From Serratia proteamaculans (GTDB lineage Bacteria > Pseudomonadota > Gammaproteobacteria > Enterobacterales > Enterobacteriaceae), in assembly GCF_008830365.1 (NCBI RefSeq), contig NZ_WBKI01000003.1, positions 124,001 to 188,000 of the forward strand: a DNA stretch of 64,000 nucleotides, given 5' to 3'. A model generated the notes under the pieces. That model was not told where the DNA came from. It ran no database searches and was given only the letters and a program-made list of their open reading frames with translations. Positions 13,093-21,740 of this stretch are shown piece by piece; the stretch's first letter is position 1; every line of letters begins with the position of its first letter. Position numbers and translations under genes: made by a program.

Positions 13093-14754
13093 ATGTCCAC
13101 CTCCAGATTGCAACAGCAATTCATTCGCCTGTGGCAGCGTTGCCACGGCGAGCCGACAGAAACGACCCTGCAAGAGCTGGCCGAAGTGCTCAGCTGCTCG
13201 CGCCGCCACGTACGTTCGTTACTGGGCGCCATGCAACAGCAGGGCTGGCTAACCTGGCAGGCAGAGTCGGGGCGCGGCAAGCGTTCACGGCTCACCTTCC
13301 ATTACACCGGTCTGGCGTTGCAACAGCAGCGAGCGGAGGAATTGCTGGAGCAGGACCGCATCGATCAACTGGTGCAGTTGGTCGGCGATAAAAACGTGGT
13401 GCGGCAGATGCTGCTGTCCCAACTGGGGCGCAGCTTTCGTCAGGGGAAACACATTCTGCGGGTGCTCTACTATCGCCAGTTGTACAACCTGTTGCCCGGT
13501 TCGGCGCTGCGGCGCTCGGAAACCCATCTGGCACGGCAAATTTTCAGCGGCCTGACGCGGATAAATGAGGAAAACGGGGAACTGGAGTCTGACCTTTCGC
13601 ATCACTGGCAGCCATTAACTCCACAGCACTGGCGTTTTTATCTGCGCCCGGCGATTCATTTTCATCATGGCCGCGAGCTGGAAATGGAGGATGTCATCAG
13701 TTCGCTGACCCGCTTGATGCCACAGCCGTTGTTTTCCCATATTGAACGCGTGACGTCACCGACGCCTTACGTGATCGACGTCCATCTGCACAGTCCCGAT
13801 TACTGGCTGCCGTGGCTGCTGGGCAGCGTGCCCGCGATGATCCTGCCGCGTGAATGGCAGAGCCTGCCGGAATTCTCACGCCACCCGGTGGGGACCGGGC
13901 CGTATAGCGTGGTGCGCAACCACCGCAGCCAGATGAAAATCCATGCCTTTGACGATTACTTTGGCTACCGCGCGCTGATCGATGAGGTGAATATCTGGGT
14001 ACTGCCGGAAGTGACCGAGGAACTGGTGCATTCCGGCGTCCAACTGCAGGCGGACGATACCGGCAAAAATGAGCTGGAAAGCCGGCTGGAAGAAGGCTGC
14101 TATTTCCTGCTGTTCGATCAGCGTTCGCCGCTGGCGGCCGATCCGGCTATTCGCAGCTGGTTGTGCGAGTTGATTAACCCCATTTCTCTGCTGAGCAATG
14201 CCGGCCCGATCTATCAGCGCTATTGGTCACCGGCCTACGGCCTTTTGCCGCGCTGGCACCATAACCGCACGCTGGCGCAGCAGCCCAAACCGGCCGGGCT
14301 GACCGAACTGACCCTGACCTACTACAGCGAGCATTCGGAATTCCACGCCATTCAGTTGGCGATCGAACCCCTGTTGGCGCAGCAGGGCATCAAGCTGAAC
14401 ATCCAGGTTGTGGATTACGACACTTGGCATAAAGGCGAAGCCAGTAGCGATTTATGGCTCGGCAGCGCCAACTTCTATCTGCCGCTGGAGTTCTCGCTGT
14501 TCGCTACCCTGTATGAACTGCCGCTGATGCAGCACTGCATGAATGAAGACCTCGCTACGGATGCCGCACAGTGGCGTGCCAATGCCTTGCCGCTGGCCGA
14601 TTTTTGCCAACGCCTGGTCAGCAATCATCAGTTACACCCATTGTTCCACCACTGGTTGCAACTGCACGGCCAACGCAGCATGCGCGGTGTGCGGATGAAC
14701 ACCCTCGGCTGGTTTGATTTTAAATCCGCCTGGTTTGCGCCGCCGGAAGCATAA
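13093..14754 (+). CDS. sgrR: Transcriptional activator of sgrS
   Basis: SgrR senses glucose-phosphate stress and activates sgrS, which is transcribed divergently. Length is 553 residues (E. coli 551). Seen: an N-terminal winged helix domain ([28 protein letters not shown]) and a large C-terminal domain related to periplasmic solute-binding proteins of the SBP5 family ([19 protein letters not shown], ending [18 protein letters not shown]). The start at 13093 is preferred over 13069 because its N-terminus aligns with E. coli SgrR and a GGAG lies upstream. It was probably fused from a regulator and a binding protein in the ancestor, not recently. Confidence 0.95.
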   Translation: MSTSRLQQQFIRLWQRCHGEPTETTLQELAEVLSCSRRHVRSLLGAMQQQGWLTWQAESGRGKRSRLTFHYTGLALQQQRAEELLEQDRIDQLVQLVGDKNVVRQMLLSQLGRSFRQGKHILRVLYYRQLYNLLPGSALRRSETHLARQIFSGLTRINEENGELESDLSHHWQPLTPQHWRFYLRPAIHFHHGRELEMEDVISSLTRLMPQPLFSHIERVTSPTPYVIDVHLHSPDYWLPWLLGSVPAMILPREWQSLPEFSRHPVGTGPYSVVRNHRSQMKIHAFDDYFGYRALIDEVNIWVLPEVTEELVHSGVQLQADDTGKNELESRLEEGCYFLLFDQRSPLAADPAIRSWLCELINPISLLSNAGPIYQRYWSPAYGLLPRWHHNRTLAQQPKPAGLTELTLTYYSEHSEFHAIQLAIEPLLAQQGIKLNIQVVDYDTWHKGEASSDLWLGSANFYLPLEFSLFATLYELPLMQHCMNEDLATDAAQWRANALPLADFCQRLVSNHQLHPLFHHWLQLHGQRSMRGVRMNTLGWFDFKSAWFAPPEA

Positions 14755-14794
14755 GTGCCTTTCACCGGCGCCCGTTAGTCTTTACAATGGCGCC

Positions 14795-15006
14795 GTCTCA
14801 ACGGGGTGCAAAAAACGATTCATTGCTGAGATATACCCAAAATAATTGGAGTTGCAGGTAGGCGGCAACCGAACGAATCCCCAAGAACATAGAATTCCTA
14901 TGTGACTGGGGTGAGAGAGAGAAGCCAACACCGCTGCAACTTCAAGTATGAAGGGGATAAACCCGTCGAACCTGATCCGGTCAATACCGGCGGAGGGATT
15001 TGAGCC
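14795..15006 (+). promoter_or_regulatory. TPP riboswitch (THI box) of thiBPQ, split by a repeat insertion
   Basis: Both halves of a thiamine pyrophosphate riboswitch are present. The 5' half CTCAACGGGGTGC (14797-14809) leads through a short P3 loop to GCTGAGA (14825-14831). The 3' half ACCCGTCGAACCTGATC (from 14961), GGTCAATACC and GGCGGAGGGATTTGAG ends at 15004. CTCAA at 14797-14801 pairs with TTGAG at 15000-15004 (P1). In the family GCTGAGA is followed within about 3-4 bases by ACCC (P2 strand); here 126 extra bases separate them, made of a MITE-like repeat flanked by TA. Removing it gives GCTGAGATAAACCCGTCG, a standard sequence. Whether the aptamer still folds is open. Control of thiB by TPP at the level of translation is expected in the family. 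Confidence 0.9.
14834..14957. repeat. MITE-like palindromic repeat, copy 1, inside the TPP riboswitch
   Basis: A 124-bp element with imperfect terminal inverted repeats: TACCCAAAATAATTGGAGTT at the left, and the right end reads TCCCCTTCATACTTGAAGTT on the other strand. Both continue into GCAG. It is flanked by TA on both sides (14832-14833 and 14958-14959), as expected for TA target duplication by an IS630/Tc1-type transposase acting in trans. It has no coding capacity. The inner parts (GGCGGCAA and TTGGCTTC, CCCCAAG and CTGGGG) suggest a long imperfect hairpin. Similar repeats are, as far as I recall, widespread in Serratia and Yersinia. Confidence 0.8.
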
Positions 15007-15074
15007 CAGCGAACCGGCAGCAGCCGAACGCCCCCTCAGATACCCTTGCCCCCCTAAATTTTCAGGAGTGCAAA

Positions 15075-16061
15075 GTGGTCAAGAAAAGCCTGCCCTTATT
15101 ACTGTTGTTGTGCGCCGCACCGGTGTTCGCCAAACCCACGCTGACGGTCTACACCTATGATTCGTTCGCTGCCGACTGGGGCCCGGGGCCGGCGGTCAAA
15201 AAAGCCTTTGAGGCCCAGTGTGACTGTGAGCTGAAATTCGTCGCGCTGGAAGACGGCGTTTCGCTGCTTAACCGCCTGCGCATGGAAGGAAAAAACAGCG
15301 CTGCCGACGTCGTGCTGGGGCTGGACAACAACCTGTTGCAGGCTGCGCAACAAACCGGTTTATTCGCGCCAAGCGACGTCGACAGCGCTAAGTTGAGCGT
15401 CCCCGGCGGCTGGCAGGATAAAACCTTTGTGCCTTATGACTACGGCTACTTTGCCTTTGTTTACAACAAAGAAAAGCTGAAGAACCCGCCCAAAAGCCTG
15501 CAGGAACTGGTCGACAGCGACCAGAACTGGAAGGTGATTTACGAAGATCCGCGCACCAGCACGCCAGGCCTCGGCCTGCTGCTGTGGATGCAGAAAGTCT
15601 ATGGCGACAAGGCCCCCGCAGCCTGGCAAAAACTGGCGAAGAAAACCGTCACCGTGACCAAGGGCTGGAGTGAGGCTTACGGCCTGTTCCTGAAAGGCGA
15701 AGGCGACCTGGTACTCAGCTACACCACCTCTCCGGCCTACCATCTGATTGAAGAAAAGAAAGACAGCTACGCCGCCGCTAACTTCAGCGAAGGCCATTAT
15801 CTGCAGGTCGAAGTGGCGGGCAAACTCAAGGCCAGCAAACAACCCGAGCTGGCAGAGCGCTTTATGCAATTTATGGTGACCCCGGCGTTCCAGAACAGCA
15901 TTCCTACCGGCAACTGGATGTACCCGGTGATCAAAACCCAGTTGCTGGCCGGGTTTGAGCAAATGACCGTACCGCAGACTGCGCTGCAATACAGCGCTGA
16001 AGAAGTGGCCAAACAACGCGGCAACTGGATCCGGGCATGGCAAACCGCCGTCAGCCACTGA
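15075..16061 (+). CDS. thiB: Thiamine ABC transporter, periplasmic binding protein
   Basis: Captures thiamine and its phosphates in the periplasm for ThiPQ. Length is 328 residues (E. coli 327). Seen: a signal peptide with hydrophobic core LPLLLLLCAAPVFA, then KPTLTVYTYDSFAADWGPG and a CDCEL pair. A GTG start at 15075 is chosen because AGGAG lies six bases upstream and the signal peptide then starts correctly; the frame runs upstream to 15000 only because it crosses riboswitch sequence. The stop overlaps the thiP start by 25 bases. Confidence 0.95.
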   Translation: MVKKSLPLLLLLCAAPVFAKPTLTVYTYDSFAADWGPGPAVKKAFEAQCDCELKFVALEDGVSLLNRLRMEGKNSAADVVLGLDNNLLQAAQQTGLFAPSDVDSAKLSVPGGWQDKTFVPYDYGYFAFVYNKEKLKNPPKSLQELVDSDQNWKVIYEDPRTSTPGLGLLLWMQKVYGDKAPAAWQKLAKKTVTVTKGWSEAYGLFLKGEGDLVLSYTTSPAYHLIEEKKDSYAAANFSEGHYLQVEVAGKLKASKQPELAERFMQFMVTPAFQNSIPTGNWMYPVIKTQLLAGFEQMTVPQTALQYSAEEVAKQRGNWIRAWQTAVSH

Positions 16062-17644
16062 TCCCACGCTGGCTATGGCCGGGGCTGCTGGCTGCCAGTC
16101 TGATCCTGTCCATCGCCGCACTGGCGATGGGGTCGCTGTGGCGGCACGCGCCGGAAAGCGACTGGCAAGGTCTATGGCAGGACAGCTACCTGTGGCATGT
16201 GGTGCGCTTCACCTTCTGGCAGGCGTTACTGTCTGCGCTGATCTCGGTGCTGCCCGCCATTTTGTTGGCGCGCGCACTGTACCGCCGCCGTTTCCCCGGA
16301 CGCCAATTACTGCTGCGGCTGTGCGCCATGACGCTGGTGTTGCCGGTGCTGGTGGCGGTGTTCGGGCTGCTCAGCGTTTATGGTCGACAGGGCTGGCTGG
16401 CCGCGCTATGCGGTTGGTTGGGCATTGATTACAGCTTCTCGCCTTATGGCCTGCAGGGCATCCTGTTGGCCCACATGTTCTTCAATCTGCCGCTGGCGAC
16501 CCGCCTGCTGTTGCAGGCGCTGGAAAATATTCCGGTCGAACAGCGCCAACTGGCAGCACAGCTCGGCATGAGCGGCTGGCAGCAGTTTCGTTTTGTCGAG
16601 TGGCCGGCACTACGCCGCCAGATCCTGCCGAGCGGTGCGCTAATCTTTATGCTGTGCTTTGCCAGCTTCGCCACCGTGTTGTCGCTGGGTGGCGGGCCGC
16701 AGGCCACCACCATCGAACTGGCGATCTACCAGGCGCTCAGCTATGACTACGATCTCAGCCGCGCCGCTCTGCTGGCGCTGATCCAACTAGCCTGCTGCCT
16801 GGGGCTGGTGGTACTCAGCCAACGCTTGAGCCAGGCCTTGCCGGTCGGCAACACCCAGGCCCACGTCTGGCGTAACCCGGAAGACAGCCTGTGGCGCCGC
16901 ACCAGCGACTTTTTGCTGATCGTCGCCGCCCTGCTACTGCTGTTACCCCCGCTGTTGGCGGTGATTGCCGACGGTGCCAACCAAACTCTGGTCAGCGTGC
17001 TGCAACAGCAAGTGCTGTGGCAGGCGTTGTTTACCTCGTTGCGTATTGCTCTCGGTGCCGGCGCACTGTGCGTGGTGCTGACCATGATGCTGCTGTGGAG
17101 CAGCCGTGAGCTGAAGCTGCAACAGAGCCTGCGCTGGGGCCATGCACTGGAACTGAGCGGCATGGTGATCCTGGCGATGCCGGGCATCGTGTTGGCGACC
17201 GGCTTCTTCCTGCTGCTGAGCGATACCGTCGGGCTACCACAGTCGCCGTACGCACTGGTGATCCTCACCAATGCACTGATGGCGGTGCCCTACGCGCTGA
17301 AAGTGCTGGAAAACCCGATGCGCGACCTGGCCGAACGCTACAACCCACTGTGTCTGTCGCTGGATATCCACGGCTGGCAGCGGCTGCGGCTTATCGAGCT
17401 GAAAGCGTTACGCCGCCCTCTGGCCCAGGCGCTGGCCTTTGCCTGCGTGCTGTCGATCGGCGATTTCGGCGTGGTGGCCCTGTTTGGCAACGAGCACTTC
17501 CGCACTCTGCCTTACTACCTGTATCAGCAGATTGGCGCCTATCGCAGTAATGACGGCGCGGTCACCGCACTGTTGTTGCTACTGTTGTGTTTCCTGCTGT
17601 TTACCCTGATCGAACGCTTACCGGGCCGCCATGATAGAGCTTGA
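16037..17644 (+). CDS. thiP: Thiamine ABC transporter permease
   Basis: Integral membrane subunit of the thiamine importer. Length is 535 residues (E. coli 536), a fused permease with two BPD_transp_1 halves and about 12 helices. Seen: the EAA-like loops ([23 protein letters not shown] in the first half, [22 protein letters not shown] in the second) that contact the ATPase, and the conserved [20 protein letters not shown] segment. It overlaps both thiB (25 bases) and thiQ (14 bases), so the three are one transcription and translation unit. Confidence 0.96.
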   Translation: MANRRQPLIPRWLWPGLLAASLILSIAALAMGSLWRHAPESDWQGLWQDSYLWHVVRFTFWQALLSALISVLPAILLARALYRRRFPGRQLLLRLCAMTLVLPVLVAVFGLLSVYGRQGWLAALCGWLGIDYSFSPYGLQGILLAHMFFNLPLATRLLLQALENIPVEQRQLAAQLGMSGWQQFRFVEWPALRRQILPSGALIFMLCFASFATVLSLGGGPQATTIELAIYQALSYDYDLSRAALLALIQLACCLGLVVLSQRLSQALPVGNTQAHVWRNPEDSLWRRTSDFLLIVAALLLLLPPLLAVIADGANQTLVSVLQQQVLWQALFTSLRIALGAGALCVVLTMMLLWSSRELKLQQSLRWGHALELSGMVILAMPGIVLATGFFLLLSDTVGLPQSPYALVILTNALMAVPYALKVLENPMRDLAERYNPLCLSLDIHGWQRLRLIELKALRRPLAQALAFACVLSIGDFGVVALFGNEHFRTLPYYLYQQIGAYRSNDGAVTALLLLLLCFLLFTLIERLPGRHDRA

Positions 17645-18335
17645 AAAACTGACCTACCTGTATGAGCACCTGCCGATGCGCTTTGACCTGCGCATTGAGC
17701 CAGACGAACGTGTCGCGGTGCTTGGCCCCAGTGGGGCAGGTAAAAGCACCCTGCTCAGCCTGATCGCCGGGTTCCTGCCGGCCGCCAGCGGCAAGCTGCT
17801 GCTTAACGGCAGCGATCACACCGCCACGCCACCGGCCAAACGCCCGGTCTCGATGCTGTTTCAGGAAAATAACCTGTTCGCCCACCTGACGGTGGCGCAG
17901 AACATCGGATTGGGTCTGGATCCGGGGCTGCGGCTGAATGAACAGCAAAAACAGCAGTTGGCGCAGATTGCCCGGCAAGTGGGGCTGGAAGAGCATCTGC
18001 CACGTCTGCCGTCCCAGCTTTCCGGCGGCCAACGTCAGCGTGCCGCCCTGGCGCGCTGTCTGATCCGCCAGCGCCCCATCTTGCTGCTCGACGAACCCTT
18101 TTCGGCGCTCGATCCGGCGTTACGCAATGAGATGCTGCACCTGCTGCGGGAGGTGTGTGACCAGCGCAACCTGACGCTGCTGATGGTATCGCACAATCTG
18201 GATGACGCCGCGCGTATCGCCCCGCGTACCCTGCTGGTGGTCGATGGCCGCATTTATTACGACGGTCCAACCCAGGCATTGCTGGACGGCAGTGCGGCGG
18301 AAGCCCGGGTGTTGGGCATTTCACACAAACCGTGA
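17631..18335 (+). CDS. thiQ: Thiamine ABC transporter ATPase
   Basis: Cytoplasmic ATP-hydrolysing subunit of ThiBPQ. Length is 234 residues. Seen: Walker [10 protein letters not shown] near residue 33, Q-loop [12 protein letters not shown], signature [13 protein letters not shown], Walker [14 protein letters not shown] and the switch His in VSHNLDDA. It is the last gene of the operon; about 100 bases follow before the ivbL leader. No strong terminator was seen, only a GCGCG followed by TTTTTT just after the stop. Confidence 0.96.
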   Translation: MIELEKLTYLYEHLPMRFDLRIEPDERVAVLGPSGAGKSTLLSLIAGFLPAASGKLLLNGSDHTATPPAKRPVSMLFQENNLFAHLTVAQNIGLGLDPGLRLNEQQKQQLAQIARQVGLEEHLPRLPSQLSGGQRQRAALARCLIRQRPILLLDEPFSALDPALRNEMLHLLREVCDQRNLTLLMVSHNLDDAARIAPRTLLVVDGRIYYDGPTQALLDGSAAEARVLGISHKP

Positions 18336-18438
18336 TCTGCAGCGCGTTTTTTATGCTGTGCAAATAAACCTGTTGTGTGAATTTTGCGCCTGTGGTTTTA
18401 TGAAAACCTGACTTTTTTTACTGATGATAAGGTTCCCT

Positions 18439-18540
18439 GTGATCGCATCCTCGCTGACTTCGACCCTACTAGTTACCGCGCTACCAGCCGCGGTGATGGT
18501 CGTCGTGCGTGTGGTGGTGGTCGTCGGCAATGCGCCGTAG
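18439..18540 (+). CDS. ivbL: ilvBN operon leader peptide
   Basis: A leader peptide whose C-terminal part reads LPAAVMVVVRVVVVVGNAP, nearly the same as the E. coli IvbL end. It contains nine valine codons in the eleven-residue run after the two Ala, plus several leucines upstream (LTSTLLVTAL), suited to sensing valyl- and leucyl-tRNA. The start is taken as GTG at 18439, with AAGG seven bases upstream. An in-frame ATG at 18424 has no ribosome site and would give 38 residues. A terminator follows within 30 bases. Confidence 0.88.
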   Translation: MIASSLTSTLLVTALPAAVMVVVRVVVVVGNAP

Positions 18541-18567
18541 GGTCCGAATCAACGCATCGATTCCCAA

Positions 18568-18598
18568 ACCCCGCCGGCGCAAACCGGGCGGGGTTTTT
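18568..18598 (+). terminator. ilvBN attenuator
   Basis: AACCCCGCC pairs with GGCGGGGTT around an inner GGCGCAAACC, followed by TTTTTAG. Located between ivbL and ilvB, it is the expected attenuator terminator. Confidence 0.85.
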
Positions 18599-18651
18599 AG
18601 TTTCAGCCCCCTGCCCAGAAAAGCAAACCGGCCTTGAGAAAGGATAGGAAC

Positions 18652-20346
18652 ATGGCAATTTCGGGCACGCCACAACAAGGCAACCGCTTCACCGGCGCAC
18701 AGTTGATCGTCCACCTGTTGGAACGTCAGGGCATCACCACCGTTGCCGGCATTCCCGGCGGCGCTGCACTGCCGCTGTATGACGCACTGAGCCAAAGCAC
18801 CCGCATTCATCACGTACTGGCCCGCCACGAACAGGGCGCGGGCTTTATGGCGCAGGGCATGGCACGCGCCAATGGCAAGGCGGCGGTGTGCATCGCCTCC
18901 AGCGGGCCGGGTGCCACCAACCTGGTCACCGCCATTGCCGACGCCAAGCTCGATTCCATCCCGCTGGTGTGTATCACCGGCCAGGTGCCCTCTTCGATGA
19001 TCGGCACCGATGCCTTCCAGGAAGTAGACACCTACGGCATCTCGATCCCTATCACCAAGCACAACCATTTAGTGCGCGATATCCGTGAACTGCCACAGGT
19101 GATCTGCGACGCATTCCGTATCGCCGAATCCGGCCGTCCTGGCCCAGTGTGGATCGACGTACCGAAGGACGTACAAACCGCGGTGATCGATTGGGATGAA
19201 CTGCCGCCGATCGCCGTTCCCGACGCCCCCCCCACCTTCGAGGCCATTGCCGTAGCGCAGGCCGCAGCGATGATCAACCAGGCCAAGCGCCCGGTGCTGT
19301 ACCTGGGCGGGGGCATCATCTGCGCCAATGCTCACCAACAGGCGATTGAGTTAGCGGAACGCGCCAACCTGCCGACCACCATGACGCTGATGGCGTTGGG
19401 TGCCATGCCGGTACAGCACCCGTTGTCGCTGGGTATGCTGGGGATGCATGCCGCACGCAGCACCAACTTTATTCTGCAAGAGGCCGATCTGCTGATCGTA
19501 CTGGGCGCCCGCTTTGACGATCGGGCGATTGGCAAAACCGAACAGTTCTGCCCGAACGCTGCCATCATTCACGTGGATATCGACCGTGCCGAACTGGGCA
19601 AGGTGAAGCAGGCCAACATTGCCATTCACGCCGACGTTGGCCAGGTATTGCAACAGCTGTTACCACAGATTGAGGCACAGCCGCGCAGCGAATGGCTGGA
19701 GACCGTCAACGGCCTGAAGCGCGAGTTCCCGTTCAGTATGCCGAACGCCGAAGATCCGCTGAGTCACTACGGGCTGGTGCTGGCCGCTGCGCGATGCGTG
19801 GACGAAAGCGCCATCATCACCACCGATGTAGGCCAGCATCAGATGTGGGTGGCGCAGGCCTATCCGCTGAGCCGTCCACGCCAATGGCTGACCTCCGGCG
19901 GCCTGGGTACTATGGGCTTCGGCCTGCCGGCGGCGATCGGTGCAGCCCTGGCCGAGCCGCAGCGCAAGGTATTGTGCTTCTCCGGTGACGGCAGCCTGAT
20001 GATGAACATTCAGGAAATGGCCACCGCCGTCGAGCAGGCTCTGGACGTGAAAATTATCCTGATGAACAACCAGGCGCTGGGGCTGGTGCATCAGCAGCAA
20101 ACGTTGTTCTACCAGCAGCGCATCTTTGCCGCCGCCTATCCCAAGCGTACCGACTTTATCAAGATTGCCGCCGGTTTCGGGCTGGATACCTGCGATTTGA
20201 ACGCCGCAGAAGATCCGCAGGCCGCGCTGGCCGAAGCGATCCAACGGCCCGGCCCTTGCCTGATCCACGCACTGATTGATATCAATGAAAAAGTCTTCCC
20301 GATGGTGCCGCCGGGTGCCGCCAACATCGACATGATTGGAGAATAA
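18652..20346 (+). CDS. ilvB: Acetolactate synthase I large subunit
   Basis: Catalytic subunit of valine-sensitive AHAS I, which makes 2-acetolactate and 2-aceto-2-hydroxybutyrate. Length is 564 residues (E. coli 562). Seen: the catalytic Glu in RHEQGAGFMAQGMARA, FAD-domain segments, and the ThDP-binding GDGSLMMNIQEMATA. The start at 18652 (MAISGTPQQG) has AGGATAGGA in front and aligns with E. coli IlvB; an upstream start at 18634 does not. In E. coli ivbL-ilvBN is elsewhere on the chromosome, so its place next to thiBPQ differs from that order. The stop is 3 bases before ilvN. Confidence 0.97.
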   Translation: MAISGTPQQGNRFTGAQLIVHLLERQGITTVAGIPGGAALPLYDALSQSTRIHHVLARHEQGAGFMAQGMARANGKAAVCIASSGPGATNLVTAIADAKLDSIPLVCITGQVPSSMIGTDAFQEVDTYGISIPITKHNHLVRDIRELPQVICDAFRIAESGRPGPVWIDVPKDVQTAVIDWDELPPIAVPDAPPTFEAIAVAQAAAMINQAKRPVLYLGGGIICANAHQQAIELAERANLPTTMTLMALGAMPVQHPLSLGMLGMHAARSTNFILQEADLLIVLGARFDDRAIGKTEQFCPNAAIIHVDIDRAELGKVKQANIAIHADVGQVLQQLLPQIEAQPRSEWLETVNGLKREFPFSMPNAEDPLSHYGLVLAAARCVDESAIITTDVGQHQMWVAQAYPLSRPRQWLTSGGLGTMGFGLPAAIGAALAEPQRKVLCFSGDGSLMMNIQEMATAVEQALDVKIILMNNQALGLVHQQQTLFYQQRIFAAAYPKRTDFIKIAAGFGLDTCDLNAAEDPQAALAEAIQRPGPCLIHALIDINEKVFPMVPPGAANIDMIGE

Positions 20347-20349
20347 GCC

Positions 20350-20643
20350 ATGTCAGAACAACACAATAACCCACAGGTGATCCTGGAGCTGACGGTACGT
20401 AACCATCCCGGCGTGATGTCGCACGTGTGCGGCCTGTTTGCCCGCCGAGCCTTCAACGTAGAGGGCATTCTGTGTCTGCCGCTGAAAGACGGCAAACAGA
20501 GCCGTATCTGGCTATTGGTGGCGGACGATCAACGGCTGATGCAGATGATCAGCCAGGTGGAAAAACTCGAAGATGTGCTGCAGGTAAAACGCCACAGCGA
20601 AGACGTACGGGTGTTCGAACAGTTGGAAGCGTTCTTCCAGTAA
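20350..20643 (+). CDS. ilvN: Acetolactate synthase I small (regulatory) subunit
   Basis: ACT-domain subunit that gives AHAS I its valine feedback control. Length is 97 residues (E. coli 96). Seen: the ACT core [35 protein letters not shown] with the valine-site region. It is 3 bases behind ilvB and forms the end of the operon, followed by a repeat element that could act as a transcription barrier. Confidence 0.97.
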   Translation: MSEQHNNPQVILELTVRNHPGVMSHVCGLFARRAFNVEGILCLPLKDGKQSRIWLLVADDQRLMQMISQVEKLEDVLQVKRHSEDVRVFEQLEAFFQ

Positions 20644-20648
20644 TGATA

Positions 20649-20770
20649 TCCCCGTCGTATTTCAAGCGGCAGCGTTGTTGGCTGCGTCCCTAAACCCCCG
20701 TCACTTACCTAAGTAAGCTCCGGGAGTTTAGGTTCTTGCCGCCTAGCTGTCGCATGAAATCCATAGGGGA
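20649..20770. repeat. MITE-like palindromic repeat, copy 2, behind ilvN
   Basis: A 122-bp element starting TCCCCGTCGTATTTCAAGC and ending GCATGAAATCCATAGGGGA, flanked by TA on both sides (20647-20648 and 20771-20772). The inner part carries CACTTACCTAAGTAAGCTC and the arms GGCAGCGTTGTTGGCTGC and CTTGCCGCC, recognisably the same family as the copy at 14834-14957. It lies in the convergent gap between ilvN and the DedA gene, with no coding capacity. Confidence 0.82.
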
Positions 20771-20789
20771 TAAAATTTGCTGTCCGACA

Positions 20790-21557
20790 TCAGCCGGCCA
20801 ACACTTTCCACAACAGGTGACGGTAAACCGGCATCAACGGCTGCTGGTGCAGATAATAAAAGGTGATGAGCGCAAGGATCCAGCTCAGTACGCAGGCCAT
20901 CCGCAGCCGTACCGGTGACAGCCAGTTGCTTAGCCGATCGGCGCTGCGCTTGCCTTCACGCCACCAGCGCCAGCTCAACCAGGCGGCCAGCCAGATCAAC
21001 ACCACGACCGCAAACAGCAGCCATTTGAATAAAGCGCTGTTGGCGCTGGCGGGAATGTCGATCGCCACCCCGGCCAGAATCCCCGGGAAGAAGTAGACCG
21101 GCGGCCAGGTGATACAGCCGATAATGTTCGGCAGTGCGAATTTGTACGGCGGTAAGTCCAGCATCCCCGCCACCATCGGTACCAGCGGGCGGGTCGGGCC
21201 GACAAAGCGGCCAATCAGAACGGTCGCCATACTGTGTTGATGCAGCGCATGTTCGGTCTTGTCGAGCATCGCCTTGTTCTTTTTCAGGAATGACCAGCGG
21301 TGCAACGGCCCCTTGAAAGCGCGGCCGATAAAATAAGAGATCCAATCCCCCAGCAGACAACCGACGATCCCCGCAACCCAGGCATAATAGAAGTCCACCT
21401 GACCACTGCCGATCAGCGCACCGATGCTGGCCATCATCACCGTACCGGGCAACAACAGGCCAACCAGCGCCAGCGACTCCAAAAACGCGACAAACATGAC
21501 GACCATCAGAGTGAAAGCCAAAGACTGGGTGATCAAATGCTGTAAATAGGCTTCCAT
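20790..21557 (-). CDS. yabI: DedA-family inner membrane protein YabI
   Basis: A 255-residue polytopic protein of the DedA/SNARE-associated family (E. coli YabI 254), a family linked to undecaprenyl-phosphate or lipid flipping and envelope homeostasis. Seen: the motif FxGRFxGPxRP as LIGRFVGPTRPLVPMVAGM, the upstream GDWISYFIGR segment and four to five hydrophobic stretches. AGAGG lies five bases before the ATG. It is divergent from polB, as in E. coli apart from the missing ara genes. The exact role of YabI is not established. Confidence 0.92.
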   Translation of the reverse strand: MEAYLQHLITQSLAFTLMVVMFVAFLESLALVGLLLPGTVMMASIGALIGSGQVDFYYAWVAGIVGCLLGDWISYFIGRAFKGPLHRWSFLKKNKAMLDKTEHALHQHSMATVLIGRFVGPTRPLVPMVAGMLDLPPYKFALPNIIGCITWPPVYFFPGILAGVAIDIPASANSALFKWLLFAVVVLIWLAAWLSWRWWREGKRSADRLSNWLSPVRLRMACVLSWILALITFYYLHQQPLMPVYRHLLWKVLAG

Positions 21558-21674
21558 TAAACCTCTGTTGGTTATCCAAAGCGCGTGGGCATGGGATTGT
21601 CAGGTGCCGCCGGAAACGAGTCAACCGGTGAATTGTATGCGTTTTTGGCAGAACTGTGCGGCAATGGACAATCA

Positions 21675-21690
21675 CTGTATAAAAACCCAT
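21675..21690 (+). promoter_or_regulatory. Possible degenerate LexA box before polB
   Basis: CTGTATAAAAACCCAT has a perfect left LexA half (CTGTATA) and lies about 50 bases before polB, as the SOS box does in E. coli. The right half (CCAT instead of ACAG) is poor, so SOS control may be weak or lost. Confidence 0.4.
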
Positions 21691-21740
21691 ACTATAATTT
21701 ATCTATCCCCCTTTTAGCTTAGCTTGTCAGGAACAGCGTG

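Noticed and set aside
14810-14960. Extra riboswitch length as a natural long P3 arm
   Set aside because: P3 closes before GCTGAGA at 14825; the extra DNA lies after it, carries repeat ends and TA flanks, and matches the copy at 20649-20770.
15000-15074. Upstream extension of thiB
   Set aside because: The open frame crosses the riboswitch 3' end; GTG at 15075 has a proper ribosome site and gives a normal signal peptide.
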